Assembly: GCA_019802505.1 (NCBI GenBank)
Contig: JAFMOC010000386.1
Location: 132,001-196,000 of the forward strand
Reading direction: 5' to 3'
Source: Corydoras sp. C115
Taxonomy: Eukaryota > Chordata > Actinopteri > Siluriformes > Callichthyidae
DNA: 64,000 nt
Shown: piece by piece, positions 1 through 11,274 of the stretch
Position numbering within the stretch: the stretch's first letter is position 1
How the letters are laid out: every line of letters begins with the position of its first letter
The notes under the pieces: model-generated
What the model was told of the DNA's origin: nothing
Seen by the model: the letters and a program-made list of their open reading frames with translations, nothing else
Databases searched by the model: none
Position numbers and translations under genes: made by a program

Positions 1-895
1 AGAAGAGGGAGCTGAGCCAGAAGTTCTCAATTTAGTGGTCAATCTACGTTCCTACCCTTAACCTACAGCCACCTACAACTATGAGCGGCCTAAGTGAGTT
101 TTCTCCACAGAGTGGCAGGGCTTTCCTTCAGAGATGAGGGGTCAGGAGTTCGGTCAATCGGGTGGGGCTCAGAGTACAGACACTGCTACTCTGCATCGAG
201 AGGAGCCAGCTAGAGGTGGTTCGGATATCTAGTCCGGATGCTTCCTGCACGCCTTCCTGATGGGGTGTTCTGGGCATGTTCCACCAGGAGAACACTCAGA
301 AGAAGACCTAGGCCAGAAGCAGTGGCTGTACTCCGAGCCCCGCCCGAGTGACCAAAGTCCTAACCCCTCATCTGGTAAAGCCCAGCCACTCTTCCTCTGG
401 GTCTTCTCCCAGTTGAACATGCCCGGAACACCCCACCAGGTAGGCATTCAGGAAGCATTCTTTGGGTCACTACTCGGATTTCGTGGCCGTAGGTGAAAAT
501 AAGAGCGTAGATTGACCATTAAATTTTGAGCTTGGCCTTCTTCTTGGCCGTCTCACCACAGCGGAGACGTAACCGCTCCATCTTGTCCTGGGTCTTCCTC
601 TGGGTTGTCCCTCGGTTGAACATGCCCAGAACTCCCCACTAGGAAGGCATTCAGGAAGCATGCCCATTGCTGAGGTGGTTCGGGCGCGAGTAAGATGAAA
701 GTCCCAGAGTACAAGATGGAGTACAAGATGGAGAGGTTATGTCTCTGTATTGTCCTGGGAACGCCTCGCTGTGCCGGGGATAGGGACGTCTGGGCTTCTT
801 GCTTAGGTTGCCCCAGCGACCCGGACCTAGATAAGCGACAATGGACGGATGGAATGCCATACTTTTTTCCAACTTTGGCAAAGATAATTTAAAGA
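1..895 (+). repeat. Rearranged non-LTR retrotransposon 3'-end fragments (intron 4)
   Basis: Two related blocks (about 300-470 and 540-680) share 'GAACATGCCC' and 'GGCATTCAGGAAGCAT'. The block at 740-860 ('CTGGGCTTCTTGCTTAGG', then 'GACCCGGACCTAGATAAGCG' and a short GGATGG tail) resembles the 3' ends of LINE-type elements common in teleosts. No intact reverse transcriptase frame remains. Family assignment is from recall and not certain. Confidence 0.45.
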
Positions 896-1364
896 TAACC
901 AGGTGTGTTCCCAGACTTCTGTCCGTAGCATAACTCGCATGAACTCACGTCCCGTACGGCCGTGTTCTGCGTTCTCCAGGGGCTCCAGTAACGGTAGTCC
1001 ATACGGCAGTATATTTTCGAGGCAGCCGAAGCTCCCGTCTCTCCGTCACTAATCTCCCTAATCTCACGTCGTTGCTTCATCTAAATTAATTTCCACCTGC
1101 ACTCGGTTCACGACGCCCCGATCGCGCAGATAGAGCGTTCTCACGCCCGGGCGCCAGATCGAAATTTAGCGGTTTTTGAATATAGAGTCTGAGGCGTTCC
1201 GTCTTGCGCCCGGAAAACACACAAAACGAACGAGAGCAGCAGATAATTGAAATGATAAAAAAAACAGAGGGATCTGCATTCATTACGCTCCGCACGCCGT
1301 TAGCAAACGCAAAAAAAGGGCTTTTATCCGTTCCATTTGTTAGCGCGCTCCCGCCCGCTCGCGC
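896..1364. other. Intron 4 sequence, nothing recognised
   Basis: No exon, tandem repeat or known mobile element is recognisable here. Short ORFs lack any familiar motif. Confidence 0.5.
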
Positions 1365-1525
1365 TTCCACTACTCCATTTTAGCGTCAATCTGCCAGGAG
1401 TCTGGATTAGCGACTTCTCCGCACCGTGAGCGTCCCCTCAGGGCCACCGTACTGTCACTCAAGCTAAAACGACGGTTGACAGAGAACCAGATAAGGCCGA
1501 GGACGAGCAATAGAACGCTGACGGG
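1365..1525. repeat. Direct repeat, copy 1
   Basis: About 160 bp that recurs at 2174-2332, 809 bp downstream, in the same orientation. Shared landmarks are 'GGAGTCTGGATTAG', 'TCTCCGCACCGTGAGCG' and 'AGCAATAGAACGCTGACGGG'. The copies differ at only a few positions. Confidence 0.85.
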
Positions 1526-1531
1526 GGACGC

Positions 1532-1915
1532 AGCTTAGCGGAGTACAGTTCCACCGCTTTACGTGATTTATTAATAAATAAATATGATTAAAAAAAACAA
1601 GCTCTGATTCAGAAATGATTTTATTGAAAGCAAAATCGTTAATAATCTGATCTTCCACCACTTCATCTGATCGCTGAGTAACAGGATTCCGCTTTCTCTA
1701 ACCATCACACTGCCCTCTAGTGTTCAAATTCCAGAAGACAGTTTGTAAACAGTGTAACAGGTTTAGTGCTGATCTCTGTTTATATGAATCTGTATTTTAG
1801 GATTTAAAATAATGTATTGTATATCACACACTGATACCAATGAGAAGCTCGGGGGGGGGGTATTGTTGATGTCACATGGCTCAGCCAATCAGATTTAAGA
1901 AGCAGAACGACCCAA
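1532..1915. repeat. Family-M hairpin element, partial copy
   Basis: This is one arm plus the central part of a recurring element. Landmarks are 'CGTTAATAATCTGATCTTCC', 'CACTGCCCTCTAGTG', 'TGTATTTTAGGATTTAAAA' and 'GGCTCAGCCAATCAGATTTA'. The same order is seen at 9955-10235 and, inverted, at 47160-47440. Confidence 0.75.
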
Positions 1916-2173
1916 TTTATAAAGTTTGTAATACACCTGATTTTCAGTAACTTTATTGTCATCTTTTGTCAATGTTTGCGTGGGGGAGGGGGCATGGTTA
2001 GGTAGCATGTTGGTCCTTGGTGGTTCATAAAGAGTATATAAACCTCCACAGGCTCCTAAAGAGAGCGTATGTCCACCATGGTGGTAAACGAAGCAACAAA
2101 CAGACTTTCGTTTTTATTTATAACTATATATATTACTATATAATTAAATTGGATTGGGTCATCACATGATCTT

Positions 2174-2332
2174 TTCCACTACTCTATTTTAGCATAACTC
2201 TGCCGGAGTCTGGATTAGTGAGTTCTCCGCACCGTGAGCGTTCCCTCAGGGCCACCGTACTGTCACTCAAGCTAAACGTCGGTTGACAGAGAACCAGATA
2301 AGGGCGAGGACGAGCAATAGAACGCTGACGGG
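2174..2332. repeat. Direct repeat, copy 2
   Basis: Second copy of the sequence at 1365-1525. Downstream the two copies diverge at once. Between them, 1985-2115 carries a TATA-like 'GAGTATATAAAC' and might be an LTR remnant, but no TG...CA boundaries can be fixed. Confidence 0.85.
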
Positions 2333-2560
2333 AGGAAGCAGGTCGCCAAAAAAGCCCTGCTTGTTAGCACCGTATCCGTCAGCTGGGAAACACTGACGGC
2401 TTGTTTTCCGAAAAACGAGAAAAAAAAAAAAAAAAAAGGTGTCGGGTCGAGGAGCACGGACACGACCAATCAACAGCCGGCAGTACCGAACGGGACGAGA
2501 ACCTGTACGGTTCTGTACGGGTTCTGTTTAAAGGTTAAGTTCGCAAAACCACATAAACGT

Positions 2561-3112
2561 TGGCTTAGTGGTTTAGCATGTTCTCCTCTCACTCCTGGGG
2601 ATTCCTGGTTCGAATCCCAATCTGGATGGAGTTTGCATGTTCTCCCCGTGTCTGCGAGGGTTTCCTCCAGGTTCTCTGGTTTCCTTCCACAGTCCAAAAA
2701 CATGGATCAAGGTCAATTGAATTCTCCAAATTGCCCCATATAGAGTGTGAGTGTGTGTTCTGTTATGGATTGGCGTCCTGTCCTGGGTGTATCTGCCCAG
2801 CGCCCGAAACTTTCTCCCCTGGATGGGCATAGGGGAAACGTATGGGGTAATTTTGAGCATTCAATTTACCTTAAATCCATGTTTTTGGACTGTGGGAGGA
2901 AACTGGAGAACCCAGAGGAAACCCACATGGGGAGAACATGCAAACACTGCTCTTTCACGGGAGAACATTTGGGCCACTGGGCAGATACACCCAGGACAGG
3001 ACGCCAATCGATCTCTGGGCACACACTCACACACACACTATATGGGGGCAATTTAGAGCCTACAATATACCTTCAATCCATGTTTTTGGAACCCATATGG
3101 AGACTCGAACCT
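2561..3112. repeat. SINE-A pair joined tail to tail (+ then -)
   Basis: At 2561-2838 lies a + copy: tRNA-like head with B box 'GGTTCGAATCCC', then 'GGAGTTTGCATGTTCTCCCC', 'CCACAGTCCAAAAACATGGA' and 'GTCCTGGGTGTATCTGCCC'. It runs straight into antisense SINE-A pieces at 2840-2945 and 2955-3112. The antisense part is rearranged, with the ACATGG block appearing twice. Confidence 0.8.
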
Positions 3113-3126
3113 GGATCCCCAGCGCT

Positions 3127-3185
3127 GTGGTATTGTTAATGATGTCACACGGCTCAGCCAATCAGATTTAAGGACCCGATATATT
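3127..3185. repeat. Family-M central fragment
   Basis: 'GATGTCACACGGCTCAGCC' followed by 'AATCAGATTTAAG' matches the core of the longer Family-M copies. Confidence 0.6.
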
Positions 3186-3541
3186 AAATAATGAACAAGC
3201 ATGAACTTGAACTCGGTGTCTGACCTCCCATTGGCTGAACCCTGAACTCGACTGACGCTCTGCAAATTCTTGTATGAAGTGGGAGCTGATGACGATGTAA
3301 TTAAGACCTAATTAACTTGTGATGTCATAAAGACTCCCGCCATAAAGGCGTCCAAATACTTTTATCCACATAATGAATTTAGAACTCCGGATTTGGAGTC
3401 AGCTAATTTTTTGTTTGTTTGTTTATTTTTTAAGTTAGTTATTTTATTTTTTAGTATTATAGTATGTGTACATTTAATTTACATTTAATTTGATTAATTG
3501 TAAATATAAAATTGGCAATCTTCATTGGGTTGATTTTCCAG

Positions 3542-3667
3542 TGTCGACGGTCGCAGTGACCCAGGTCTCCGCGGTAACCAGCGATGCTGCAGGCTCCTCC
3601 TACTCCATCAGCGGGATTCTGGGAATCAGCTCGGCGGCTGACGCGAGCAAAAGGAAAAGAGATGAAG
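3542..3667 (+). CDS. pax5: pax5 exon 5 (octapeptide exon)
   Basis: Internal exon of the transcription factor Pax5, which in vertebrates directs B-lineage commitment and midbrain-hindbrain boundary development. It is 126 nt, with a polypyrimidine-AG acceptor (TTGATTTTCCAG) and donor GTAAGT. It enters at phase 1 (2 nt complete a codon) and leaves at phase 1. The frame contains YSISGILGI (residues 20-28 of the exon). This is the octapeptide, the Groucho/TLE-binding motif of the Pax2/5/8 family. The basic stretch KRKRDE follows at the exon end. VTQVSAV and DAAGSSYSISGILG align with human PAX5 by recall. The paired domain is encoded upstream of the window, so this is a partial gene. Confidence 0.95.
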
Positions 3668-4137
3668 GTAAGTGGCGTCATGTGACCCAATTATTCCCTT
3701 TCGCAAAAACTGAGCTCACGGTCTCACAGAGAGAGCAGCAGGCTGGTTATAATGCACCGTAAGAATAAACCAGGGGTTAAAGAGATGCTGGGAAAGGCCC
3801 CGGTTTGAAGGGGTCCATTGGTTGGGAGTTGATGTTGCCACATAGACACCCCTGAGGTCAGTGTGAGGCCCAGAAGATACAGGTCAGTCAGCAGTCATTC
3901 AAACAGCAGATAAACCAAAAAAACTAAAACCAATATAATAATAATAATTAAACATGAATAATACAAATAAATATAAAAGGGAGGGGAAGTGGGGGGGGGG
4001 GGTATTCGATAGTGTTCCCTGAGTCAGCAAATTTAAAAAGAACTTGATGGATGAGTATCAAACAAACCAAACACTACCCTCCCTGCTGCAGTGTGACCTC
4101 ACTCTTCATGGCTTTATTTCGGGTTTGGAGTGTGTCT
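3668..4137. other. Start of pax5 intron 5, nothing recognised
   Basis: AT-rich intronic DNA with a G-run at 3987-4000. No repeat family or exon is recognised. Confidence 0.6.
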
Positions 4138-4252
4138 GTTTGATGGGGCAGTTGTAGGCTTGAGGTTTGTGGTTGAGGTTGAGCTTTGTGACCTGAGGGT
4201 CCACGGTTCGAATTCTGTTTGATGGCTGAAGTGCCCTTGGCCAAGGGTCCTA
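4138..4252 (+). repeat. SINE-B fragment
   Basis: tRNA-like B box 'GGTTCGAATTC' (about 4205) is followed by 'GGCTGAAGTGCCCTTGGCC'. The latter is the reverse complement of text seen in the antisense SINE-B copy at 9112-9215. Confidence 0.55.
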
Positions 4253-4323
4253 GTGTGTGTGTGTGTGTGTAAGTACAGGAGACAAAATAGATCACTAATT
4301 AAAAAAAAAATTGTAAATTAATA

Positions 4324-4862
4324 CAAAATAGTGTTTGTGTTTGTGTCGTCAGTGTTTTGTGTGTTGGTGGTGTTTGTGTTGGTATTGTTTGTATTTGGGG
4401 TGTTTGTGTTGGTACTGGTGGTGTTTGGGGTGTTTATGTTGGTATTGGTGGTGTTTGTGTTTGGGGTGTTTGTGTTGGTATTGGTGGTGATTGGGGTGTT
4501 TTTGTTGTATTAGTGGTGTTTGTGTTGGTGTTTGGGGTGTTTGTGTTGGTACTGTTTGTGTTTCTGTTGGTATTGTTGGTGTTGGTGGTGTTTGTGTTGG
4601 TATTGTTTGTGTTTGTGTTGGTATTGTTGGTGTTGGTGGTGTTTGTGTTGGTATTGTTTGTGTTTCTGTCGGTATTGTTGGTGTTTGGGGTGTTTGTGTT
4701 GGTATTGTTTGTGTTTCTGTTGGTATTGTTGGTGTTTGGGGTGTTTGTTGGTATTGTTTGTGTTTCTGTTGGTATTGTTGGTGTTGGTGGTGTTTGTGTT
4801 GGTATTGTTTGTGTTTCTGTCGGTATTGTTGGTGGTGTTTGTGTCGTTGTTGGTGTTTGCGG
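4324..4862 (+). repeat. TG/TTG-rich minisatellite
   Basis: Imperfect tandem copies of 'GTGTTTGTGTTGGTATTG' with higher-order alternation of GTTGGTGTTGGTG and GTTTGGGGTG blocks. It is open in all + frames only because TGA and TAG are nearly absent. Confidence 0.9.
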
Positions 4863-4938
4863 TGCAGTATGCGGTGAATATGATTTTTTTCCCTTTCTTT
4901 CCGTTATATGTAACAAATAAAATACCAAAGTTGGAACG

Positions 4939-5054
<116 letters not shown>

Positions 5055-5299
5055 GCACATATATATCGCACATATTGTTTCTGCGATATTTTGTTTTGTA
5101 AATTAAATTATTGCATATTAATTGTATAATCTTAATTATTCCTTAAACAATAATCACACCTTCAGAATCTGTCATGGTCTCATCCACAGTCCTGTATGTG
5201 ACTTTTATATAAATGTGGATTTAATAAAAACAAACATTTGTTCGTTGGATGACGGACAGACTGCATTTGTTTAGTTTAGTTTTTTTTTCCGTACGAGGC

Positions 5300-5523
5300 G
5301 ATATTGTGACTAAAGCGTGCCGCGTGGCCCACGACCGTCTCACGCCCGCCGCCCTGCCATTCCCGTTTGATTTATGCACCAATTAGAATAAAGCATGCCA
5401 ATTTAATTAATGCAACACCGAGCCGAGGACGAGGAGCCAGAGAGCAGGCCAAATGAATTTGTGTGTTTAATTGACGCGGCGGAACTGCAGGTGGTTACGG
5501 CTCTGACGGCGGGATGCTCCCTC
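5300..5523. promoter_or_regulatory. Candidate conserved noncoding element, intron 5
   Basis: Non-repetitive island among repeats. 'TTTGATTTATGCACCAATTA' and 'CCAATTTAATTAATGCAAC' contain clustered homeodomain-type TAAT cores, and GC-rich DNA follows. The text does not recur in the window. Conservation is inferred from composition only and has not been tested. Confidence 0.35.
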
Positions 5524-5775
5524 ACACTGCGCTCTCTCTCTCTCTCTCGCTCGCTCGCTCTGTGGCCTGTGCTCATTGGTCATATGTATAAATGGATGAA
5601 TATCAGAATGTGTCAGGTGGGAATTTACTTTCTATTCAAATTGGGATCAGAGATGTTGCAGAAGCATTTCCGTGTGTGTGTGTGTGTGTGTGTTCGGTGG
5701 AGCAGGACCCAGTGACTCGCAGCTGCTCAAAAAGAGACTAGTGGACCGGAGGGACATATGGGTAGGCTTAACGTT

Positions 5776-5842
<67 letters not shown>
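5524..5842. repeat. Microsatellite cluster (CT)n and (GT)n
   Basis: CT tract at 5524-5560, GT at 5670-5693 and a 65-bp GT tract at 5778-5842. The DNA between them is short and unassigned. Confidence 0.9.
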
Positions 5843-5845
<3 letters not shown>

Positions 5846-6122
5846 GGCCATACAAGCCCTGTCGTGACCCGGTGACCCGGCTCAGCCAGAAGGGAAGTGG
5901 AAGAAAAAGAAGAACTTGACTCGTGAGGCCTCCGGAACAGAGGCATTGTGTCTGTCCATTCAGTCCAAACAGAAGAGACCAGAGCAAACGAATCAGAGAC
6001 ACGTATCTAAAGACTGGAGAGATGAGAGTAGAGAGTGCAGCGAGATGAGAAACCGAGAGGCTACAGATCTATTGAAATATAAATTAATAAATATTAATTA
6101 CTGGCACAAAATATTTTTTTAA

Positions 6123-6472
6123 TTGTTATTTGGAGGTGGCACGGTGGCTTAGTGGTTTAGCACGTTCTCCTCTCAGCGCTGGGGATTTCCCGGTTCAAAT
6201 CCCCATCTGGGTGGAGTTTGCATGTTCTCCCCGTGTCCGTGTGGGTTTCCTCCGGGTTCTCCGGTTTCCTCCCACAGTTCAAAAAACATATACCCCATAT
6301 AGAGTGTGTGTGTGAGTGAGTGTGTGCCCAGCAATAGATTGCCCCCCTGTCCTGGGTGTATCTGCCCAGCGCCCGAAACGTTCTCCCCTTGATGGGCATG
6401 GGGAACCCCCCCCCCCCACACAACCCTAATAGAGGATAAAGTGGAAGATAATGGATGGTTGTTATTTGGAGG
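6123..6472 (+). mobile_element. SINE-A, full length with target-site duplication
   Basis: The SINE body at 6137-6458 has a head 'GGCACGGTGGCTTAGTGG', B box near 6190 and tail 'GATAATGGATGG'. It is flanked by a perfect 14-bp duplication TTGTTATTTGGAGG (6123-6136 and 6459-6472), which demonstrates retrotransposition. Confidence 0.92.
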
Positions 6473-6694
6473 CAGAAGACAAAGCAAACACCAAACTTAG
6501 TTGTTGGTAATGAGAATGAATTTGCATGGCTGGAGCTCCATTGGTTCGTCTGTGGTGTTTTTTCATCGTAAATCAGTGATAATCTGTGCAGTGATGCCAT
6601 TTCACCCAATTAATTAACTGACTAATTAATTAATTAACAGCTCCTCACTTCATTGTATTTTAAAAATCTTGACCTTGCCAGTATATATATATAT

Positions 6695-6830
6695 TCCCTG
6701 TTTGAATCCCCATCTGGGTGGAGTTTGCATGTTCTCACCTTGTGTGCGTGGGTTTCCTCCGGGTTCTCCAGGTTTCCTCCCCTGGATGGGCATGGGGCAC
6801 CCCCCCCACACAAATAATGGATATATATAT
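6695..6830 (+). repeat. SINE-A internally deleted fragment
   Basis: B-box region joined through the GTTTGCATGTTCTC block directly to 'GGATGGGCATGGGGCACC'. The middle of the SINE is missing. Confidence 0.75.
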
Positions 6831-7115
6831 ACTGTTTATACGTTTACCAATTTTTTATTGGCGTAGCCAATGAATAAAGGTTTCTGTATTTAGCAAAATA
6901 ATTCTTTTTTTAACCCACCCCTGTATCGTGTTAAATGACTTCTTATCCTAAATTAATTCTGTTTGTGAAGTATAACGTTTAGTACACAATGGGTAATTTA
7001 TCCATAGAAAACAAAATTAATGAATTACCACTAATTGGTTAATTAATTGGTACATTTTTAAAAAATTGGTCCCCACTTCATTGTATTTAAAAAATCTTGA
7101 CCTTGACTGTATGTA

Positions 7116-7220
<105 letters not shown>

Positions 7221-7436
7221 CATGGCTTATCTACATATATTACTAATATATTTGGCATAGCTAATAAATAAAGGTTTGTATTCTTAGCAAATTAAAATGT
7301 TCACACGCGTCAATATGCAACATTCTACGAAAAATCATCTATTATAACGAATTCATATATCTATTATAAAAAAATCATATACTGCATATAATATTTATAT
7401 TGATTGTGTGTGAATTAGACCACTGCGGAAGTGTAA

Positions 7437-7437
7437 C

Positions 7438-7484
<47 letters not shown>

Positions 7485-8190
7485 CTGCAGCTGAGCTCTT
7501 TGTGCGCGGTTACAGACGGTGATTCCCTAAAGCCGCGGCAAAACAAAGCGGCAAAGGACCTGCAACCGAGCGTTACGCACACTGACACAACCGCTGCCGT
7601 GTGTGTGTGTGTGTGTGTGAGTGTGTATGTGAGTGAGTGCGTTTGTGTATGTGAGTGTGTGTGTGTGTATGTGAGTGTGTGTGTGTGTATGTGAGTGTGT
7701 GTGTGTATATGTGAGTGTGTGTATGTGTGAGTGTGTGTATGTGTGTGTGTATGTGAGTGAGTGTATGTGAGTGTGTGTGTATGTGAATGAGTGTGTGTGT
7801 GTATGTGAGTGTGTGTGTGTATATGAATGAGTGCGTTTGTGTATGTGAGTGTGTGTGTGTGTATGTGTGAGTGTGTGTGTATGTGAGTGAGTGAGTCCAT
7901 ATGTGTATGTGAGTGAGTGAGTGTGTGTGTGTATGTGAGTGAGTGAGTGTGTGTATGTATGTGTGTGTGTATGTGTGTGAGTACGTGTGAGTATGTGTGA
8001 GTATGTGTGTGTATGTGTGTGTGTATGTGTGAGTGTGTGTGTGTGTGTATGTGTGTGTGTATGTGTGTGTGTATGTGTGTATGTATGTGTGTGTGTATGT
8101 GTGTGAGTATGTGTGAGTATGTGTGAGTGTGTGTATGTGTGTATGTGTGTGTATATGTATGTGCGTGTATGTGTGTATGTGTGTGTTTAT
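7437..8190. repeat. Long TGTG(A/T)G-type microsatellite block
   Basis: Degenerate GT repeats with GAGTG and TATG interruptions. They are split by 7483-7598, which is non-repetitive and includes 'CGGTTACAGACGGTGATTCC'. Confidence 0.9.
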
Positions 8191-8429
8191 ATTAAGCTGA
8201 TCATGTGCTGTATTAAAGTTGCAGTGTGTAAATCCTGGTTCCGTGGTTCCGTTACTGAAACCTCACACAATTTATTGCGTCAATTGCAAAACAAAAAAAG
8301 GTCACCCCCCCCCCCCACACACGTGACATCATAACATCACAACATCAAAAGCGAGGACGCTGTAATGAATGACACAGTAATTAAAGCTTGTCTTAATTGT
8401 TGGAGTAACGCATTATAACGTACCCCCCC

Positions 8430-8568
8430 CGGATTAAGAGAGGTGGGCAGCCTTGAGTACGGTGTCCGGGGAGCAATTGGGGGCGGGTCAGCCATGATGC
8501 TTGGTCTGGGAATCGAACCCTGGACCTTCAGGTCACAAGGCTGGTTCCTTAACCACAAGGTCATGGCA
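8430..8568 (-). repeat. SINE-B, antisense
   Basis: Read on the minus strand it gives 'GTTAAGGAACCAGCCTTGTG', a B box 'GGTTCGATTCCC' and 'CCCCAATTGCTCCCC'. This is the tRNA-like head and body of a second SINE family. Confidence 0.65.
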
Positions 8569-8649
8569 TCGCTGTAATTCACAATCGGGTGTTTATGTGA
8601 TGACATCATGGGATATTTGTTACGTTATGACGGGACAGGACCCAGGAGA

Positions 8650-9025
8650 GAATGGTGACATGCTGGCATAGTGTTTAGCATGTTCTCCTCTCAGCGCTGG
8701 GGATTCCTCCCTGTGTCCACATAGGAATCGGTTCTCCACATTTAACACACACGCACTGGTGAATGTCCTCCCCGTGTCCGCGTGGGTTTAATCCACGTTC
8801 TCCGCTTTCGTCCCACAGTTCCGAAATCATGGATTCAAGGTCAATTGGCTGCTCTAAATTGCCCCTATATAACTTGCCCCCTCATAGTGTGTCTGTGTGA
8901 GTGAATGTGTGTTCAGCGATAGAGTGGCGCCCTGTCCTGGGTGTATCTGCCCAGCACCCCAAACGTTCTCCACTAGATGGGCATGGAGAACCTCCCCCCC
9001 CCTGCCAACCTACTAAAGGATTGAG
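8650..9025 (+). repeat. SINE-A, degenerate and rearranged
   Basis: Head 'GTTTAGCATGTTCTCCTCTC', duplicated 'CCCCGTGTCCGCGTGGG' region, 'GTCCTGGGTGTATCTGCCC' and 'GATGGGCATGG' are all present, with insertions and truncation. Confidence 0.75.
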
Positions 9026-9073
9026 AGAGAGAGGCATTTCGTATCCCTCACAGAGGAATCGGTCCTCCATATT

Positions 9074-9080
9074 TAACACA

Positions 9081-9115
<35 letters not shown>

Positions 9116-9223
9116 GGGGAGCAATTGGGGTCAGGTGACTTACCCAAGGGCACTTCAGCCAGTGTGCTTCAGGACATAAGGCTGGTTCCTTAACCACAAG
9201 CTCCTGACTGCCCCAGTGTGTGT

Positions 9224-9257
<34 letters not shown>

Positions 9258-9287
9258 TGTGTGTGTGTGTCTGTGTGTGTGTGTGTC
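9074..9287. repeat. (CA)n, SINE-B antisense, (GT)n
   Basis: CA tract at 9074-9111. An antisense SINE-B fragment at 9112-9215 contains 'CCAAGGGCACTTCAGCC' and 'AGGCTGGTTCCTTAACCAC'. A GT tract follows at 9217-9287. The CA and GT tracts on either side could pair in RNA. Confidence 0.75.
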
Positions 9288-9413
9288 AGACGAAAGCAAT
9301 AAGCCGGCTGAAATGGTGCCATCACACACACGATTGATCAGGTGAATTCTATCAGACTCTATGAGTGCTGGGATTAAAGGGGTCAAACCTGCAAAGATCA
9401 TACACTCCCCACT

Positions 9414-9414
<1 letters not shown>

Positions 9415-9476
<62 letters not shown>

Positions 9477-9598
9477 TGTGTGTCTGTGTGTCTGTGTGTC
9501 TGTGTGTCTGTGTGTGTGTGTCCGCAGTATTGTTCAGGTCTTTCCAACCTCGTACTGCATCCCAATATATATTTGGAACGCTATTACACAACTGTGTC

Positions 9599-9629
<31 letters not shown>
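9415..9629. repeat. (GT)n with CTGTGTGT units, and (TAA)n
   Basis: GT tract at 9415-9525 passes into GTGTGTCT units; (TAA)10 lies at 9600-9629. Confidence 0.95.
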
Positions 9630-9630
<1 letters not shown>

Positions 9631-10235
9631 TAACTCAGTCTTATAAAGTGGACTAGATGACGAGGTGGAAGATCAGATTATTAATGATTTATCTTTCAAT
9701 AAAGACATTTCTGAATCAGAGCTTTTTTTTTATTATAGTGAGTTTGTAAGAGTTTTATTAAAGCAATCAGACACTCGAGGTTGTGTATTATTGAGAATAA
9801 ATCACGTAAAGAGGTGGAACTGTACTCCACTACACACCGGGACTCATAACACCTCTTTATGGAGTTTATTCAGAATAAGGCCACGCCCTCTCGCACTGTA
9901 TTGATTAAATAAAACGTTACAAACACACTGTAATACAATAAGAAATGCCTTTATTGAAAGATAAATCATTAATAATCTGATCTTCCACCTCGTCATCTAG
10001 TCCACTTTATAAAGAGAACACCCATCGCTGAGTAACAGGATTCCGGTTTCTCTCACCATCACACTGCCCTCTAGTGTTCAAATTCCAGAAGACAGTTTGT
10101 AAACAGTGTAACAGGTTTAGTGCTGATCTCTGTTCCTATGAATCTGTATTTTAGGATTTAAAATAATGTATTGTATATCACACACTGATACCAATGAGAA
10201 GCTCAGAGCCAATCAGATTTCGAGGAGAGGAACTA
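9630..10235. repeat. Family-M, two abutting inverted copies
   Basis: 9643-9705 is the reverse complement of about 9943-10013 (shared: 'TAAAGTGGACTAGATGACG', 'GGTGGAAGATCAG'). A roughly 240-bp loop contains 'CACTCGAGGTTGTGTATTAT' and the terminal 'GGCCACGCCCTCTCG'. The central part of the element follows at 10014-10235. Confidence 0.8.
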
Positions 10236-10320
10236 GGTAATACCAATGTACTGTGTGTGTGTCTGCAGTTTTGTTCAGGTCGCACACAAATGCATATTTA
10301 GAACGCTATTACACAACAGT

Positions 10321-10321
<1 letters not shown>

Positions 10322-10358
<37 letters not shown>

Positions 10359-10365
10359 TAATAAG
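10322..10365. repeat. (TAA)n microsatellite
   Basis: About 14 TAA/ATA triplets with one AAC interruption. Confidence 0.95.
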
Positions 10366-10375
10366 AGCAGGTTTT

Positions 10376-10613
10376 CTTCCCAGTGTGCTGTGGTAACTCC
10401 ATCTTTAAGTCATTCTCAGAGTGTGGATTGCCCCTGCCCTCTGAGGTCTCCAGCGAAAGGCGTTTTGGTGAAATGAATTGCCCTGATATCGGGGATTTTG
10501 GTCTCTATTCTCCTTTCATCCCTCACTCTGTGTAATCATTGGGACTCTGAGGCTTTCTCAGCTCCTATAATTGTCTCCTCAGAAACTCCGGCTTGTTGCA
10601 ATAACTCGGGAAG

Positions 10614-10615
<2 letters not shown>
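10376..10615. promoter_or_regulatory. Candidate conserved noncoding element, intron 5
   Basis: A 240-bp non-repetitive island between (TAA)n and (GT)n tracts. It contains 'GGTGAAATGAATTGCCCTGA' and 'TAATCATTGGGACTCTGAGG'. No coding frame is maintained. It has the look of a vertebrate noncoding element, but this is inference. Confidence 0.38.

Positions 10616-10616
<1 letters not shown>

Positions 10617-10675
<59 letters not shown>
10617..10675. repeat. (GT)n microsatellite
   Basis: Pure GT tract of about 58 bp. Confidence 0.97.
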
Positions 10676-10676
<1 letters not shown>

Positions 10677-10842
10677 GTGCATCTGCTCTAACACCGTTCA
10701 TCTCCAGGAAAGCAGTGGCCGTAACTCGCACTCGGGTGTTTATGTGATGACATCATGTGATATTTGATACGTTGTGACGGGACAGGACCCAGGAGAGGAT
10801 GTTTTCATCCATACAGCATGCTTTAATTTAATTAACGGGGGC

Positions 10843-11272
10843 ATGCTGGTGGCGTAGTGGTTGGCATGTTCTCCCCTCAGCACTGGGGATTCCAGGTTCG
10901 AATCCCGGTCTGGGTGATTTTTGCATGTTCTCCCCGTGTCCACATGGGTTTCCTCTGTGTTTTCCGGTTTCGTCTCGTAGTCAGAAGAAACATGGATTCA
11001 AGGTCATTCGGCTGCTCGAAATTGCCCCATGTGTCTGTGTGTGTGTGTGTGTTCCCAGAGATAGGTGGGTGTCTTGTTCTGGGTGTACTGTATATGCCCA
11101 GCGTCCCAAATGTTCACAATTCCCCTGGATGGGCATGTGGCACCTTGGGGGGGGGTCGGGTTGGGAGAGCATTTCGGGCGCTGGGCAGGATGCCAATCTC
11201 TCACTGGGCACACTCACTCACTCACATGCACACAAACACTATATAGGGGCAATTAGAGAATTCAATTCACCT
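10843..11272. repeat. SINE-A + copy fused to antisense fragment
   Basis: + copy at 10843-11140 (head 'GTGGCGTAGTGGTTGGCATG', B box 'GGTTCGAATCCC'). Antisense piece at 11165-11272 ('CATTTCGGGCGCTGGGCAGG'). Confidence 0.8.
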
Positions 11273-11274
11273 TG

